A DNA stretch of 64,000 nt, taken from the NCBI GenBank assembly GCA_030027265.1, contig JASENG010000010.1, positions 62,001 through 126,000 of the forward strand. Reading direction: 5' to 3'. Every line of letters begins with the position of its first letter. Within the stretch, counting starts at the first letter, position 1. This stretch comes from Lysinibacillus fusiformis (GTDB taxonomy: Bacteria > Bacillota > Bacilli > Bacillales_A > Planococcaceae). A model generated the notes under the pieces. The model was given only the letters and a program-made list of their open reading frames with translations, had not been told where the DNA came from and did not search any database. The position numbers and the translations under genes are program-made. Below, one piece after another: positions 1-9,800 of this stretch.

Positions 1-798
1 TTCTCTTCCAAGCGGCGACACTTCCGGAATAGCGCTTAATAAACGTTTTGTATAGATATGCTGTGGGTTTGTATAAATATCTTCTTTTGTACCCGTTTCT
101 ACAAATCTACCTTTATACATGATAGAAATATGGTCGCACATATGTTTAACAACACCTAAATCGTGGGATATAAATAAATAACTTAAGCCAAATTCATTTT
201 GAATATCCTTCATAAAGTTCAATACTTGCGCTTGGACGGATAAGTCAAGGGCAGATACTGGTTCGTCAGCGATAATCAGCTTTGGATTTGTAGCAATCGC
301 ACGAGCAATCCCTAAGCGCTGTTTCTGGCCTCCAGAAAATTCATGAGGATATTTAAGTTTTGCATCTTCAGGCATTCCGACGATTTCTAGCAATTCACTA
401 ATTTTCCGTTCTTCCTCTTTGGGAGAAAGGCTCAAAAAATTTCGAATCGGTTCTGCAATAATGTCCTTTACTCGTTTTCGAGGATTTAAGCTGGAATGGG
501 CATCCTGGAAAATCATTTGAACATCGCGGTTAAATGAAGATTTACGGCTTCTTCTTGCATTGGTTACATTTTCGCCTTCATAAATAATGCTTCCAGAAGT
601 AATTTTTTCCAGACCGATCAAGGCTTTCCCTGTTGTAGATTTTCCACATCCAGATTCGCCGACTAAGCCATATGCTTTTCCTCTTTCGAATTCCATTGTT
701 ATTCCATCAACAGCAAGAACTCGATCAATTACAGTATTGAAGAAACCGCCGCGAACAGGATAGTGAACTTTTAGATCATTTATTTGCATAAAGCTCAT
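1..798 (-). CDS. Peptide/nickel-type ABC transporter ATP-binding protein, OppF/AppF-like (partial, 3' end outside window)
   Basis: The reading frame stays open to the window edge, so the C-terminus is missing. The start is ATG at 798, with an alternative ATG at 789. The protein carries the ABC ATPase set in order: Walker A GESGCGKST, signature FSGGQKQR, Walker B LIIADEP and switch loop FISHDLG. The tail ENIYTNPQHIYT-type region, seen here as DIYTNPQHIYTKRLL, is typical of OppF/DppF ATPases that power oligopeptide uptake at the inner face of the membrane. Its start overlaps the end of the upstream oppD-like gene by 23 bp, so the two are probably translationally coupled. Substrate cannot be told from the ATPase alone. 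Confidence 0.93.
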   Translation of the reverse strand, partial: MSFMQINDLKVHYPVRGGFFNTVIDRVLAVDGITMEFERGKAYGLVGESGCGKSTTGKALIGLEKITSGSIIYEGENVTNARRSRKSSFNRDVQMIFQDAHSSLNPRKRVKDIIAEPIRNFLSLSPKEEERKISELLEIVGMPEDAKLKYPHEFSGGQKQRLGIARAIATNPKLIIADEPVSALDLSVQAQVLNFMKDIQNEFGLSYLFISHDLGVVKHMCDHISIMYKGRFVETGTKEDIYTNPQHIYTKRLLSAIPEVSPLGRE

Positions 799-1801
799 GC
801 GTCCCGCCCCCTTTATCCGTTTTAAACTGAAACTCCTTCCAACATGTACAACGAACAAAATGTCCTGGAGAAATTTCGTGAAGTGCTGGATTTTCCTCAT
901 GGGCTTCTCCTGGTATCCATGGAATACGGGAAGAGAAACGACAGCCTGAGCGCGGAAGATTCATTAATGAAGGAACAATGCCTTCTATTACATTTAATCG
1001 ATCCGATTGTGCGTTCATCTGAGGTATTGAGTTAAACAAAGAACGTGTATAAGGATGTTTAGGATTTGTAAACAATTCTTCTACGCTTGCTTCTTCAATA
1101 ATTTGACCTGCATACATAACTGCCACGCGGTCCGCTACTTCTGCAACTACCCCTAAGTCATGTGTGATTAGAATAATTCCAGCCTCTGTTTCAGCCTGCA
1201 GGTCAATCAGCAAGTCCAGAATCTGCGCTTGAATCGTAACGTCCAATGCTGTAGTTGGCTCATCCGCAATAATGATTTGAGGTTTACAAGCAATCGCAAT
1301 CGCGATAATAACCCTTTGTCTCATACCACCTGATAATTGGTGAGGGAATTGTCTTGCTACTCGCTCCGGGTTATGAATCCCAACTTGCTTCAATAATTCT
1401 AATACGCGCTTTTCCCTCTCCATCTTATTTAAAGAAGTATGGTAGGATAAGCCTTCTTCGATTTGCTCCCCAATTCGCATAAGAGGATTCAGTGCTGAAA
1501 GAGGATCCTGGAAAATCATGCTGATTTGAAATCCTCGAATCTCGTTCAATCCCTCTTCTGAAAGAGATGCCAGGTTTTTGCCATCAAATATTATTTCACC
1601 TTGAACGCGTGTCTTATTTTGGTCATAAAGACCAATAATGGATGTTGCAAGAGTACTTTTACCACATCCTGATTCACCAACGATTGCAAGTATTTCATTT
1701 TTATTAACTGTTAATGAAACACCATCAACTGCATCATAGAATGTATCTTTAATCCGAAATCCAGTATGTAAGTTATTGATTTTTAATAATTCCTTACTCA
1801 A
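776..1801 (-). CDS. Peptide/nickel-type ABC transporter ATP-binding protein, OppD/DppD-like
   Basis: The 341-residue protein has Walker A VGESGCGKST near residue 45, signature LSGGMRQR, Walker B IIIADEP and H-loop ITHDLG. The C-terminal extension CRFSSRIPW...CTCW is the oligopeptide-transporter ATPase C-terminal domain. The chosen start is TTG at 1801, preceded by a strong GGAAGGAGAG ribosome binding site; a longer in-frame extension to 1861 has no such site. OppD and OppF form the ATPase pair of a peptide importer. No permease or binding protein precedes it in the window, so the rest of the transporter must lie to the left or elsewhere. Confidence 0.94.
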   Translation of the reverse strand: MSKELLKINNLHTGFRIKDTFYDAVDGVSLTVNKNEILAIVGESGCGKSTLATSIIGLYDQNKTRVQGEIIFDGKNLASLSEEGLNEIRGFQISMIFQDPLSALNPLMRIGEQIEEGLSYHTSLNKMEREKRVLELLKQVGIHNPERVARQFPHQLSGGMRQRVIIAIAIACKPQIIIADEPTTALDVTIQAQILDLLIDLQAETEAGIILITHDLGVVAEVADRVAVMYAGQIIEEASVEELFTNPKHPYTRSLFNSIPQMNAQSDRLNVIEGIVPSLMNLPRSGCRFSSRIPWIPGEAHEENPALHEISPGHFVRCTCWKEFQFKTDKGGGTHELYANK

Positions 1802-2124
1802 ATTAACTCTCCTTCCTGTAATCGTGTTGAATTTTATTAATTTGAATCTTACAAATTGCATCTCTCTTATGTAATATGTTCAAATTATTCAAAACTACTA
1901 ATATTCTCAATATTTTTTGTATTCTTGCAATAAATTATATATTCCTGTAACAATTGAAGTCAACACTATTTAGTTTTATTTTTCAGAAATAACTAAAAAT
2001 TGAGCCGAAACCATTGTTATTTCAAACATTACAGCCCGAAAATTTTTTTAAAATTTTTTTACCATAGTAATTTTTTGTATTAAAAAAGGTGAAATTACCC
2101 AAGTAATTTCACCTTTTCCCACTA
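1802..2124. other. AT-rich intergenic region between the amylase-like gene and oppD
   Basis: Very AT-rich. It holds the amylase-gene terminator at its right end. Promoter elements for oppDF are expected here, but no pair of boxes with good spacing stood out. No open frame with a ribosome binding site was seen. Confidence 0.6.
2082..2113 (-). terminator. Rho-independent terminator of the amylase-like gene
   Basis: An 11-bp perfect stem GGTGAAATTAC/GTAATTTCACC with a 4-base loop is followed on the minus strand by a run of T (AAAAAA at 2082-2087 on the plus strand). It lies 12 bp beyond the stop of the amylase-like gene. Confidence 0.9.
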
Positions 2125-3582
2125 TTATTGTTGTTTAGATTTTCTTTTTTTACCACGTTTAATAATTGCCACAATAAATGCTATAAATAAAATATATACA
2201 ACTGCTAAAGCTGCCAAATAGCCTTTATTGATTCCTTTTTCTTCCGTTACTTGATAAATTTCCACAACTTCGCGATCTAGTACAATCGGATAATCGCCAT
2301 TCTTATTTACTCGAATTGTATCACTATCCAACATTGCACGAAGCTCTTTGCCTGAACCAATTTCTTCTTCTGATATATCAAATCGAGTCGTTTTTCCCGT
2401 GTTATTAATAACGATAATCCATCTTTCATCATTGGAATATCGCTCAAATGCTAAGAAGCCATTTTCATTTTTTAGTAATTTGTAGTCGCCTTTTCTTAAG
2501 GTTGCTGATTGTGAACGCAATGTTTGAACATCACCGATAAATTCAATCATTTCTTCATCTGTCTTGAAATTATAGAGCTGATGGGCTTCTGGCCCCGCTT
2601 GACCATTCATGATGAGCTCCGTTCCATATTGCGTTACTGGAACTCCAGGCAATAGAAGCGTTGCAACTATCCCAAGTTTCGTTCGTGTTGGAGGGTAAGC
2701 TTCAACCGTATAAATAAAACGGTCTGTTAAAAGGTTATCAAGCATTAGTTGTGTAGGTGCTTGTTCTTTCTTGGCAAAAGGTTCGATATTTGTTAAAAGA
2801 TCTGATGAATCCACATCCACGTTTTTATAGACATTTCGGAAAGCTTCTGTAGTTTCTGAATAATAGTTTGCATCAAAATTTGCATCACTTTCTTCATTTG
2901 TAATTACATAAATATCCTTATTCACTTCTTTAATAGATGCTATTAATTCATTCACAAATTCCGTGTCTGCGTTACCCAAGTTTGTAAGACGAACGCCGCC
3001 AAATTCATATGCAGATATAAATTTCACTAACGCTTCACGCAAGGCTTGCTGCACTTCTTCATTTTGCAGATCCCATTGAACTTTACCCTCTGAAGAGCCG
3101 GCAATCCAATCCGCTTTTGAAGAATCCTGTGCCCACTCATGGTTTGCACTTACATTAGATAAAGGAAAATCAATCATGACTTTCACATTACTTTGTCTAT
3201 AAGTATTAATAACATTTGTCAGTTCCTCTGCTGTACCAAAATGCGGTTCAATCTCAGAATAACTAGTAGCCATGGATCCGTCATATTTTTCCGTTTTGAA
3301 AACAGAACCAATTGAGGCAATACTATATCCCATATCTGTTATTAAAGAAAATTTATCAATCAAACCTCTAAAATCTCCACCCGCAAATTGAGTAATATCT
3401 TTTGGGTCTGTATTGTAATCGTTTTCGTTAGTCGCGTTGAAATAACGGTCTACTAGTAAATCATATATTGTTTCATCTGCAATCGATTTTGTTTCTTGTG
3501 CATGGGCAGCAGTTGTGAAAGAAAATGATGCAGCAACTAAAGCTGACGCCACTGTGGCGCTAATCCATTTTGTAAGTTTCAA
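2125..3582 (-). CDS. Membrane-anchored GH13 (alpha-amylase family) protein, probable pseudoenzyme
   Basis: A 485-residue protein with an N-terminal signal peptide ending near AAHAQ, an alpha-amylase-like barrel, and a C-terminal membrane helix (about residues 452-475) followed by a basic tail. It should be an extracellular domain anchored at both ends or at the C-terminus. The start is TTG at 3582 behind GGAGAGGG. Fold landmarks are present: IYDLLVDRYFN, GGDFRGLIDK and LPGVPVTQYGTE. The catalytic motifs look degenerate. The nucleophile motif GxRxD reads GVRLT (about residue 200), and the FxDNHD motif reads YTVEAYPPTR. Hydrolytic activity is therefore doubtful; glycan binding or a wall-related role is possible. 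The gene stands alone with its own terminator. Confidence 0.85.
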   Translation of the reverse strand: MKLTKWISATVASALVAASFSFTTAAHAQETKSIADETIYDLLVDRYFNATNENDYNTDPKDITQFAGGDFRGLIDKFSLITDMGYSIASIGSVFKTEKYDGSMATSYSEIEPHFGTAEELTNVINTYRQSNVKVMIDFPLSNVSANHEWAQDSSKADWIAGSSEGKVQWDLQNEEVQQALREALVKFISAYEFGGVRLTNLGNADTEFVNELIASIKEVNKDIYVITNEESDANFDANYYSETTEAFRNVYKNVDVDSSDLLTNIEPFAKKEQAPTQLMLDNLLTDRFIYTVEAYPPTRTKLGIVATLLLPGVPVTQYGTELIMNGQAGPEAHQLYNFKTDEEMIEFIGDVQTLRSQSATLRKGDYKLLKNENGFLAFERYSNDERWIIVINNTGKTTRFDISEEEIGSGKELRAMLDSDTIRVNKNGDYPIVLDREVVEIYQVTEEKGINKGYLAALAVVYILFIAFIVAIIKRGKKRKSKQQ

Positions 3583-4014
3583 TTTTATCCCTCTCCTATC
3601 AAATGCGCCTAGGCTATTTATATCTATTAAGCCCACGACTGTAACTTCATTCTGTTAAAAATTTAAAATGCTATATTGAATGAAGCGAAGACATACCTTC
3701 GCCATTTTACCAAAAAATAAACATCCTCTGCTATCTTTTACTAGGAAAACGAAAATTTACATTGTTAAATAAGACAAAAACGTGACAATATAGATTTCAT
3801 ATCGATAAGGCTAATTTTTATCCGGACTGTAATATAATGGGTCTTTTCCTATTTAATAACTAAAAGTAGTTTCATCTACTTTTTAAGACGTGTAAACCTG
3901 CTTTTATCCCAATAAATGACACTTATCTAAGACAAAGAAGCAAACTATCTTATCCAACATTAAAAAATCGCAAAGTACAAAAGTACCTTGCGATTTTGAC
4001 TTGACTGTTTTTAA
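3583..4014. other. Intergenic region upstream of the amylase-like gene
   Basis: No gene seen. It contains the yisL terminator at 3966-3995 and an orphan hairpin at 3862-3884 (AAAAGTAG/CTACTTTT with a T run on the plus strand) that follows no recognisable plus-strand gene. The promoter of the amylase-like gene should lie near 3600-3700, but I could not define it. Confidence 0.5.
3966..3995 (-). terminator. Terminator downstream of yisL
   Basis: Stem AATCGCAA-GTAC / GTAC-TTGCGATT with one A/C mismatch and an AAAA loop. An A run on the left gives U residues on the minus-strand transcript. It lies 20 bp past the yisL stop. Confidence 0.9.
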
Positions 4015-4380
4015 TTAAGCTAAAAAATCTTGACCCATTGGCAATGCAAAGCCCATATACAATACAGCAAATAGGAAGATTGCAAACAATACCCAGAACA
4101 TTGTAGTTGGCTTGTTTTTAGCTTTACGTACTAATACCATTTCCATCATACCGATCACTAAAATACCTAATAAGAATTTAATGCCATATTGCATTCCCAT
4201 ATCAGAACCCATAGTTACGGAAAATAATGCTCCACCAGTAATAATGACTAAAATATAGAACAAACGCAATGCCATATGAATCCCTTTTGGTTTAGCTGAA
4301 AATGCTGCCACGAAAAATAGTATCAATGCAACTACCCAAGTGGTAATGTGTAGATGCGTTGAGCTTGTTAAAAAGTCCAT
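4015..4380 (-). CDS. yisL: YisL family (DUF1516) small membrane protein
   Basis: A 121-residue protein with about four predicted membrane helices, beginning MDFLTSSTHLHITTW. It matches the YisL/DUF1516 family of Bacillales membrane proteins of unknown function. In B. subtilis yisL sits beside yisK, and the same pairing occurs here (yisK ends at 5430-4528, upstream). A GGTGGGTA-type ribosome binding site precedes the ATG. Its own strong terminator follows. Function is not known. Confidence 0.88.
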   Translation of the reverse strand: MDFLTSSTHLHITTWVVALILFFVAAFSAKPKGIHMALRLFYILVIITGGALFSVTMGSDMGMQYGIKFLLGILVIGMMEMVLVRKAKNKPTTMFWVLFAIFLFAVLYMGFALPMGQDFLA

Positions 4381-4527
4381 AATATACCCACCTTATTTTT
4401 CTTTGTCAGCAATATCCTACCATAGGGATGTTTGGGTGTTCAAATATAATAGTCTCTATTTACTTTATTGTACAAATCTTTACTATTTTTTAAGATTTAA
4501 TAGGCGAATTACTAGACATTTCGATAA

Positions 4528-5430
4528 TTATTCAAATCGGTTTGATAAAGTTCCAATCCCTTGAATGGAGACTTTTACTTCATCCCCTGCTTTTAAGAAA
4601 GTAGGGGGATTCATCCCTTTTCCAACTCCAGCAGGCGTTCCAGTAAGAATGATATCTCCCGGCTCCAGCGTTACATAGCGTGAAAGAATGGAAACGAGCT
4701 CCTCCAGCTGGAATACCATATCCTTTGTTGAACCGTTTTGACGGACTTCCCCGTTTACTTTTGTCACTACTGTTAAATTTTGCGGATCCGTAATTTCATC
4801 TTTGGAAACAATATAGGGACCTAGTGGACATGTACCCTCTAAACTTTTTCCTAAGAAATATTGGATATGGCGATCTTGCAAGTCACGGGCAGTAAGATCA
4901 TTTGCGATTGTATAGCCAAAAATATAGTCAAAGGCAAGATTTTTAGGAATATCTTTCCCTTTTTTCCCGATTACGATCGCTAACTCGCCTTCGTAATCCA
5001 GCGAATTTGTTTTCCCCTCATGAATTGGCAGCACTTGCTCATCTGCTGCAATCGAAGTTGGTGATTTCGTGAACACTACCAGATCTTGCGGAGCTGCTTG
5101 CGCTCCCATCTCTTTTGCATGCTCATTATAGTTCTTGCCGATGCATAAAATATTTTTTGGCGTTCTTGGAATAGGTGATAGCCACTCTATGTCAGAAAAC
5201 GAATGCTTATATTGTTCAGCTTGTTCAGCATTTTGGGCTGCTTCAACTAATTTTCGTATTTGTTCAACAAAGTCAAAACCTAATGCAATTCCATCAATAA
5301 TCTGCGCTGGAAAAGAAGGGAGAATTTTAAGCTCTTCTTGTATAGCTAGAACATCCCAAACAGCTTCTTCTTTTTTTACTTTTGGACCGAATTTCACTTC
5401 TCCATTTAATTTGAACGATAAAATCTTCAT
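4528..5430 (-). CDS. yisK: Fumarylacetoacetate hydrolase (FAH) family protein, YisK-like
   Basis: A 300-residue cytosolic enzyme. The C-terminal two-thirds is an FAH fold with the metal-site pattern DYEGELAIVIGK and the family segments GYTIANDLTARDLQ, KSLEGTCPLGP and LEPGDIILTGTPAGVG. The N-terminal about 90 residues form the small cap domain of the YisK subgroup. FAH relatives act on 2-oxo or acylpyruvate substrates, and B. subtilis YisK has been linked to oxaloacetate decarboxylation and to the Mbl cytoskeleton. The substrate here is inferred from family only. It is followed by yisL with a gap of about 150 bp. Confidence 0.9.
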   Translation of the reverse strand: MKILSFKLNGEVKFGPKVKKEEAVWDVLAIQEELKILPSFPAQIIDGIALGFDFVEQIRKLVEAAQNAEQAEQYKHSFSDIEWLSPIPRTPKNILCIGKNYNEHAKEMGAQAAPQDLVVFTKSPTSIAADEQVLPIHEGKTNSLDYEGELAIVIGKKGKDIPKNLAFDYIFGYTIANDLTARDLQDRHIQYFLGKSLEGTCPLGPYIVSKDEITDPQNLTVVTKVNGEVRQNGSTKDMVFQLEELVSILSRYVTLEPGDIILTGTPAGVGKGMNPPTFLKAGDEVKVSIQGIGTLSNRFE

Positions 5431-5624
5431 AAATAAAGGCTCCTTCTTTTTTCCTTTGTTGTCTTCGCATTCTTAAAAACTATTTTGAATGCTAGATTAG
5501 TATCATCATACATCAAATTTTCTGAAATTGCTCACTTTTCCGACAAGAAATTTTTGACAGATTAGAGAATAACCTATATTGCTAATTTGCTTAACCCTAT
5601 TAAAACGCTTGACGTTGACTTGCA

Positions 5625-6797
5625 TTACCTATAGGTTAATTTCTTTACCGCAAGCTCTAATGGCCCCTGTTTAAACTTGGTAAACCAAAGCTCGGCAAAA
5701 ATCACTTGAATAATAAACAATCCAATGGCTATAAATGTTCCCATCTGCACATCTATTTCTCCATATAGCCCAAATCCAAAATTATAGAATAATAGTGTAC
5801 AGATAATTGATTGCATCAGATACAGCGTAAGAGACATGCGTCCAGCCATTGCGAAAGGCTTAAGAAGCTTTGGCATTGCCGGAATCATACAAAGGCAAAC
5901 AATCACACCGATATAGCCGATTGAAAGGACAGGACCGCCTACATATATTTTTAAATAGTCCAGTAGATATGTACGGCTAAACATAAATGGCGCACTTTTG
6001 ATGAAAAGACCTAATGCTAGCCCGCAAATGGTTAATGTAATCCATAACCCCTTTAATTCTTTCGCTCTCTCAATTAGACGCCACTTTGCCATCGCTGCCC
6101 CAATCAGCATATATGGCAGTATCGTCAATAAGGAAGAAATCCACATATAAATCCCCATTTGCAGCGATAGGTCATGTAATCTTTGCAGAAAAGCATCTGT
6201 CCAGCTGCCGATTCCATAGGCTGTTATGGCATTATTAATCATCTCAATATCAACAGCCTGCTCTTCCACTTCCACTCCTGCCATTCCGAATAATCCATAT
6301 ATGGCGATAAAAAATAACTGCATGATTCCATTGATTACCAGGCCAAAAGTTAATAGCCAGCCACTGCCAAAGCGCAGGAATAGTATTAAAACAAAGCCGC
6401 AAAAGGCGTACATTGTTAAGATATCTCCCCACCAAATAAAGAACGCGTGGAGTAAGCCGATAATTAATAAAATAACTAATCTTTTCGGGGCAAATTTATA
6501 GAAATTTGAGCCCATTCGTTCAGCCTTCATAAATTGCATTGCTAATCCATAGCCAAACAGCATGGAAAATAACGGATAAAAACTGCTTTGCACATAAATA
6601 TCCAACGTTTGATGCCATATAATATCTTTTGCTTCTGTAAACCAAGTTCCCAAATCGATATAGGGCATTGGCAAGTAAAAGGCGAACATGTTTACGAGTA
6701 AAATTCCCAGTAAACTAATGCCGCGCAAAATATCTAGAGAGTCCACTCTCTCATTTAATGAAGTTGGTTGAAAATTCACATTGGTTCTCCTTTTCAT
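5625..6797 (-). CDS. DUF418 family polytopic membrane protein (YeiB-like)
   Basis: A 390-residue protein with around ten membrane helices. The N-terminal signature RVDSLDILRGISLLGILLVN is characteristic of the acyltransferase-3-like N-terminal domain of DUF418 proteins. The C-terminal part ends with FTKFKQGPLELAVKKLTY, the classic DUF418 tail (WxxxFxxGPLExxxR). The start is ATG at 6797 with a ribosome binding site AAAAGGAGAA. The family is of unknown function, often suggested to be transport or acyl transfer. It is separated from addA by a terminator. Confidence 0.9.
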   Translation of the reverse strand: MKRRTNVNFQPTSLNERVDSLDILRGISLLGILLVNMFAFYLPMPYIDLGTWFTEAKDIIWHQTLDIYVQSSFYPLFSMLFGYGLAMQFMKAERMGSNFYKFAPKRLVILLIIGLLHAFFIWWGDILTMYAFCGFVLILFLRFGSGWLLTFGLVINGIMQLFFIAIYGLFGMAGVEVEEQAVDIEMINNAITAYGIGSWTDAFLQRLHDLSLQMGIYMWISSLLTILPYMLIGAAMAKWRLIERAKELKGLWITLTICGLALGLFIKSAPFMFSRTYLLDYLKIYVGGPVLSIGYIGVIVCLCMIPAMPKLLKPFAMAGRMSLTLYLMQSIICTLLFYNFGFGLYGEIDVQMGTFIAIGLFIIQVIFAELWFTKFKQGPLELAVKKLTYR

Positions 6798-6847
6798 TAG
6801 AAAGATTCATAACCTTTATTCTACATGATTATCCAATCTTCGTTCGT

Positions 6848-6881
6848 AAAAAAACCTATTAATTCTGTTAAAATTAATAGG
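6848..6881 (-). terminator. Terminator of the addBA operon
   Basis: Perfect 10-bp stem CCTATTAATT/AATTAATAGG with a 7-base loop. The A run at 6848-6854 becomes a U run on the minus-strand transcript. It lies 17 bp past the addA stop. Confidence 0.92.
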
Positions 6882-6897
6882 CTTTTACAATTTGGTG

Positions 6898-9800
6898 TTA
6901 ATTTAGCTGAATTTCTTTTGCGGCATTATATAAATACAGCATTTTCTCATCAACTTTAACATTTAAAATGGACTCGATTGCTTCACTATAAACTCTTAAT
7001 TGAACACCATAGCGTTTTTTCATTTCATTTGTTAAATAAGGCTCCTCTGAAAAGGATGGAAGGATTTTATCGGTTTTATAATCGAGTAAAACCCACTTAC
7101 CTTGTGCATCTTCAAATAGACAATCCAAGATCCCTTGCACGATTTGAGAATCCCCATCTTCATCTTTCATACTTAAAGTAAATGGAATTTCTCGATGGAC
7201 TTGTTTCGCTCGTGTAAAACGCTGTCCAATCTCACTGAAAAAGAATTGAAGCACTTTTACAGGATCAACAACCAGCATCTCATCAGCAGTAAGCAAATTT
7301 CGCTCAACTAACACATTCAAGTAGGCTTCGACTTCTTCCATACTTGAGAAGCCTTCCTGAGGGGCATGCTGCATCACTGTATGCACAACAGTACCAATTT
7401 CTGGTGCCGTTAAGGTTTTTTCCTGCAAAAACAAAGGTCTTTTCTTGACTGAGGCTGTCTTCGTTTGCATGCCATAAGTCTCTGGTTCTTCCTCACGCTG
7501 CAGGTTTTCAATTCGTTTAATCTCTGAAACACTTGTTTTCGATTTTTTCGCTACAGAGTTTAAATGCGCATATGGGGTTGTAAATCGCTCGTTCAATTTA
7601 CTGAGCAAATCTGGGTCAACCTCATTTTGTGCTTCTTCAACCAATTTTTCGTTCTCAGCAGCGTACAGGGCATTCGTAAAGACTGTATTGGATATCGGTG
7701 AAATGGTCCATCTTGCTGGATGTTCTACCGGACGATATTCTTCATCACTAAATGGTACAAAGCTTTCATGTCTAGCTACTGCCGGTCCAATCCAATCCAA
7801 GTAATTTTTGGCCCGCGCCCGTATATATTCTGGCAACATGACATCGGTTGGCAGATGCTGACCTTCACACCATTTTGAACGAACTTTTTCCCAATCCTTC
7901 ACAGTACCGACAAGGATTAATTTCTCCTTTGCACGTGTCATGGCAACATATAATATTCGCATTTCTTCAGCCTTCAGCTCGAGAATTTTCTTCTCTTTCA
8001 TCGCAAGGAAAGGGAGTGAAGTGTACATGATTCTGTCATCAGGGTCGATCGCCTTCACGGCCAGTCCAAATTGTTGGTCAAAGAGATAGGAATTACTAAA
8101 ATCCATTTGATTAAAATTGCGGCCCAATCCAGCAACAAAAACAATTGGATACTCCAGACCTTTCGAAGAGTGAATCGTCACAAGCCTTACAACGTCATCC
8201 TTTTCTCCGATGGACTTGGCAACACCTAAATCATCCCCACGCGTACGCATTCGATCAATAAAGCGCAGGAAACGGAACAGACCACGGAAGGATGTTTTTT
8301 CATACATTAAGGCACGATCATGCAAGGTTCTCAAATTTGCTTGACGTTGTTTCCCATTTGTCATCGCACCGACCATTTCATAATAATTCGTGTCTATATA
8401 AATTTTCCAAATTAAATCTGATAAGGAACCTCTACGGGCTAAATTTCTCCACGTTTCCAGCTGCTGCAAAAACTTTTGTAATTTAACGGCAGTATTTGCA
8501 TCCAGTCCTGACTGCTCTTCATCCACAAATTGCTTTACAGCAGTATAATAGGGTGCTTTTCGATTCACAAGACGAATTTTGGCCAATTCATTTTCTGTAC
8601 AGCCAATAAAAGGAGCTCTTAGTACAGAAGCTAATGGGATATCTTGATAAGGATTGTCGACAATCTTTAAGACATTTAACATAACCATGACTTCCAGCGC
8701 TTCAAAATACCCCTTTGAGGTATCCGCGTATAAAGGAATGCCTGCAGCCTTAAATTCTTCCACTAAATCGTTGGACCAAGTCATAGAACGCATTAAAATT
8801 ACAATGTCGCTATATTGCATTGGACGGACGCGTTTTGCCGGGTCCTTTTGTTTTGCATCATATACCGTTGCCCCACCATCGATCAGTTCCCTTATTCGTT
8901 TAATAATAAAACGAGCTTCTGCTTGAGATTTCAAGATTTCCTCTTCATTCAGACTTACCGAATCGACTTCTTCATCAAGTTCCTCGACTGAGTCTTCATC
9001 ATAAATAACTGCAAGCTCAATGGGCATTTCCACCTCATTATACGGAGCTCCCGGCTTTAGTCCGGCTTTCTCATCGTAGTGAATTTCCCCTACTGTCTCC
9101 CCCATAATTTGTTCAAAGACAAAATTCGTTCCATGCAGCACTTCCTTACGACTACGGAAGTTTGCATTTAAGTCAATTTTAAGGCCATTCGATATTGGCT
9201 CTTCTTCAAATTCATTGTACTTATTTAAAAAGAGCATTGGCTCAGCTAGACGGAATCGATAGATGGATTGCTTTACATCACCCACCATGAACAAGTTTCC
9301 ATCGTTTTCATTTCCACTTTTCACAAGCTGTATGATCGTCTCCTGGAGCATATTCGTATCTTGGTATTCATCGACTAATACTTCTTTAAATTTTTCTTTA
9401 AAATCCAAGGCGACCGCGGATGGCTTTAAAACTCCCTCCTCTTCAACCGTTAAAATTTCAAGGGCATAATGCTCTAGATCGGAAAAGTCCACTAGACCTC
9501 TTTGCAGCTTCGCCTCTTTGAACTTTTCACTAAAGCTTTCCGTTAGCTCGACTAATGTCTCAATAATGGGTGCCATTAATCGAATTTCTTGAATGAGCCG
9601 TTCTGGTTTACGGAGGAAAAAGGACTCTTTGAGCTGTTTGACAATATCTTTAGCTTTTTCCCTTTTCTTCTTTGCCTTTTCTTGAAGTTCTGGATCACAG
9701 CTATCCTTCTTTACAGTTGCAATACGATCCCATTTCAATTTGTTGAAGTACTCATATGCTTCTTGCCAAGTTCCATGGGTAATGATTCGCTGCGCTTCCT

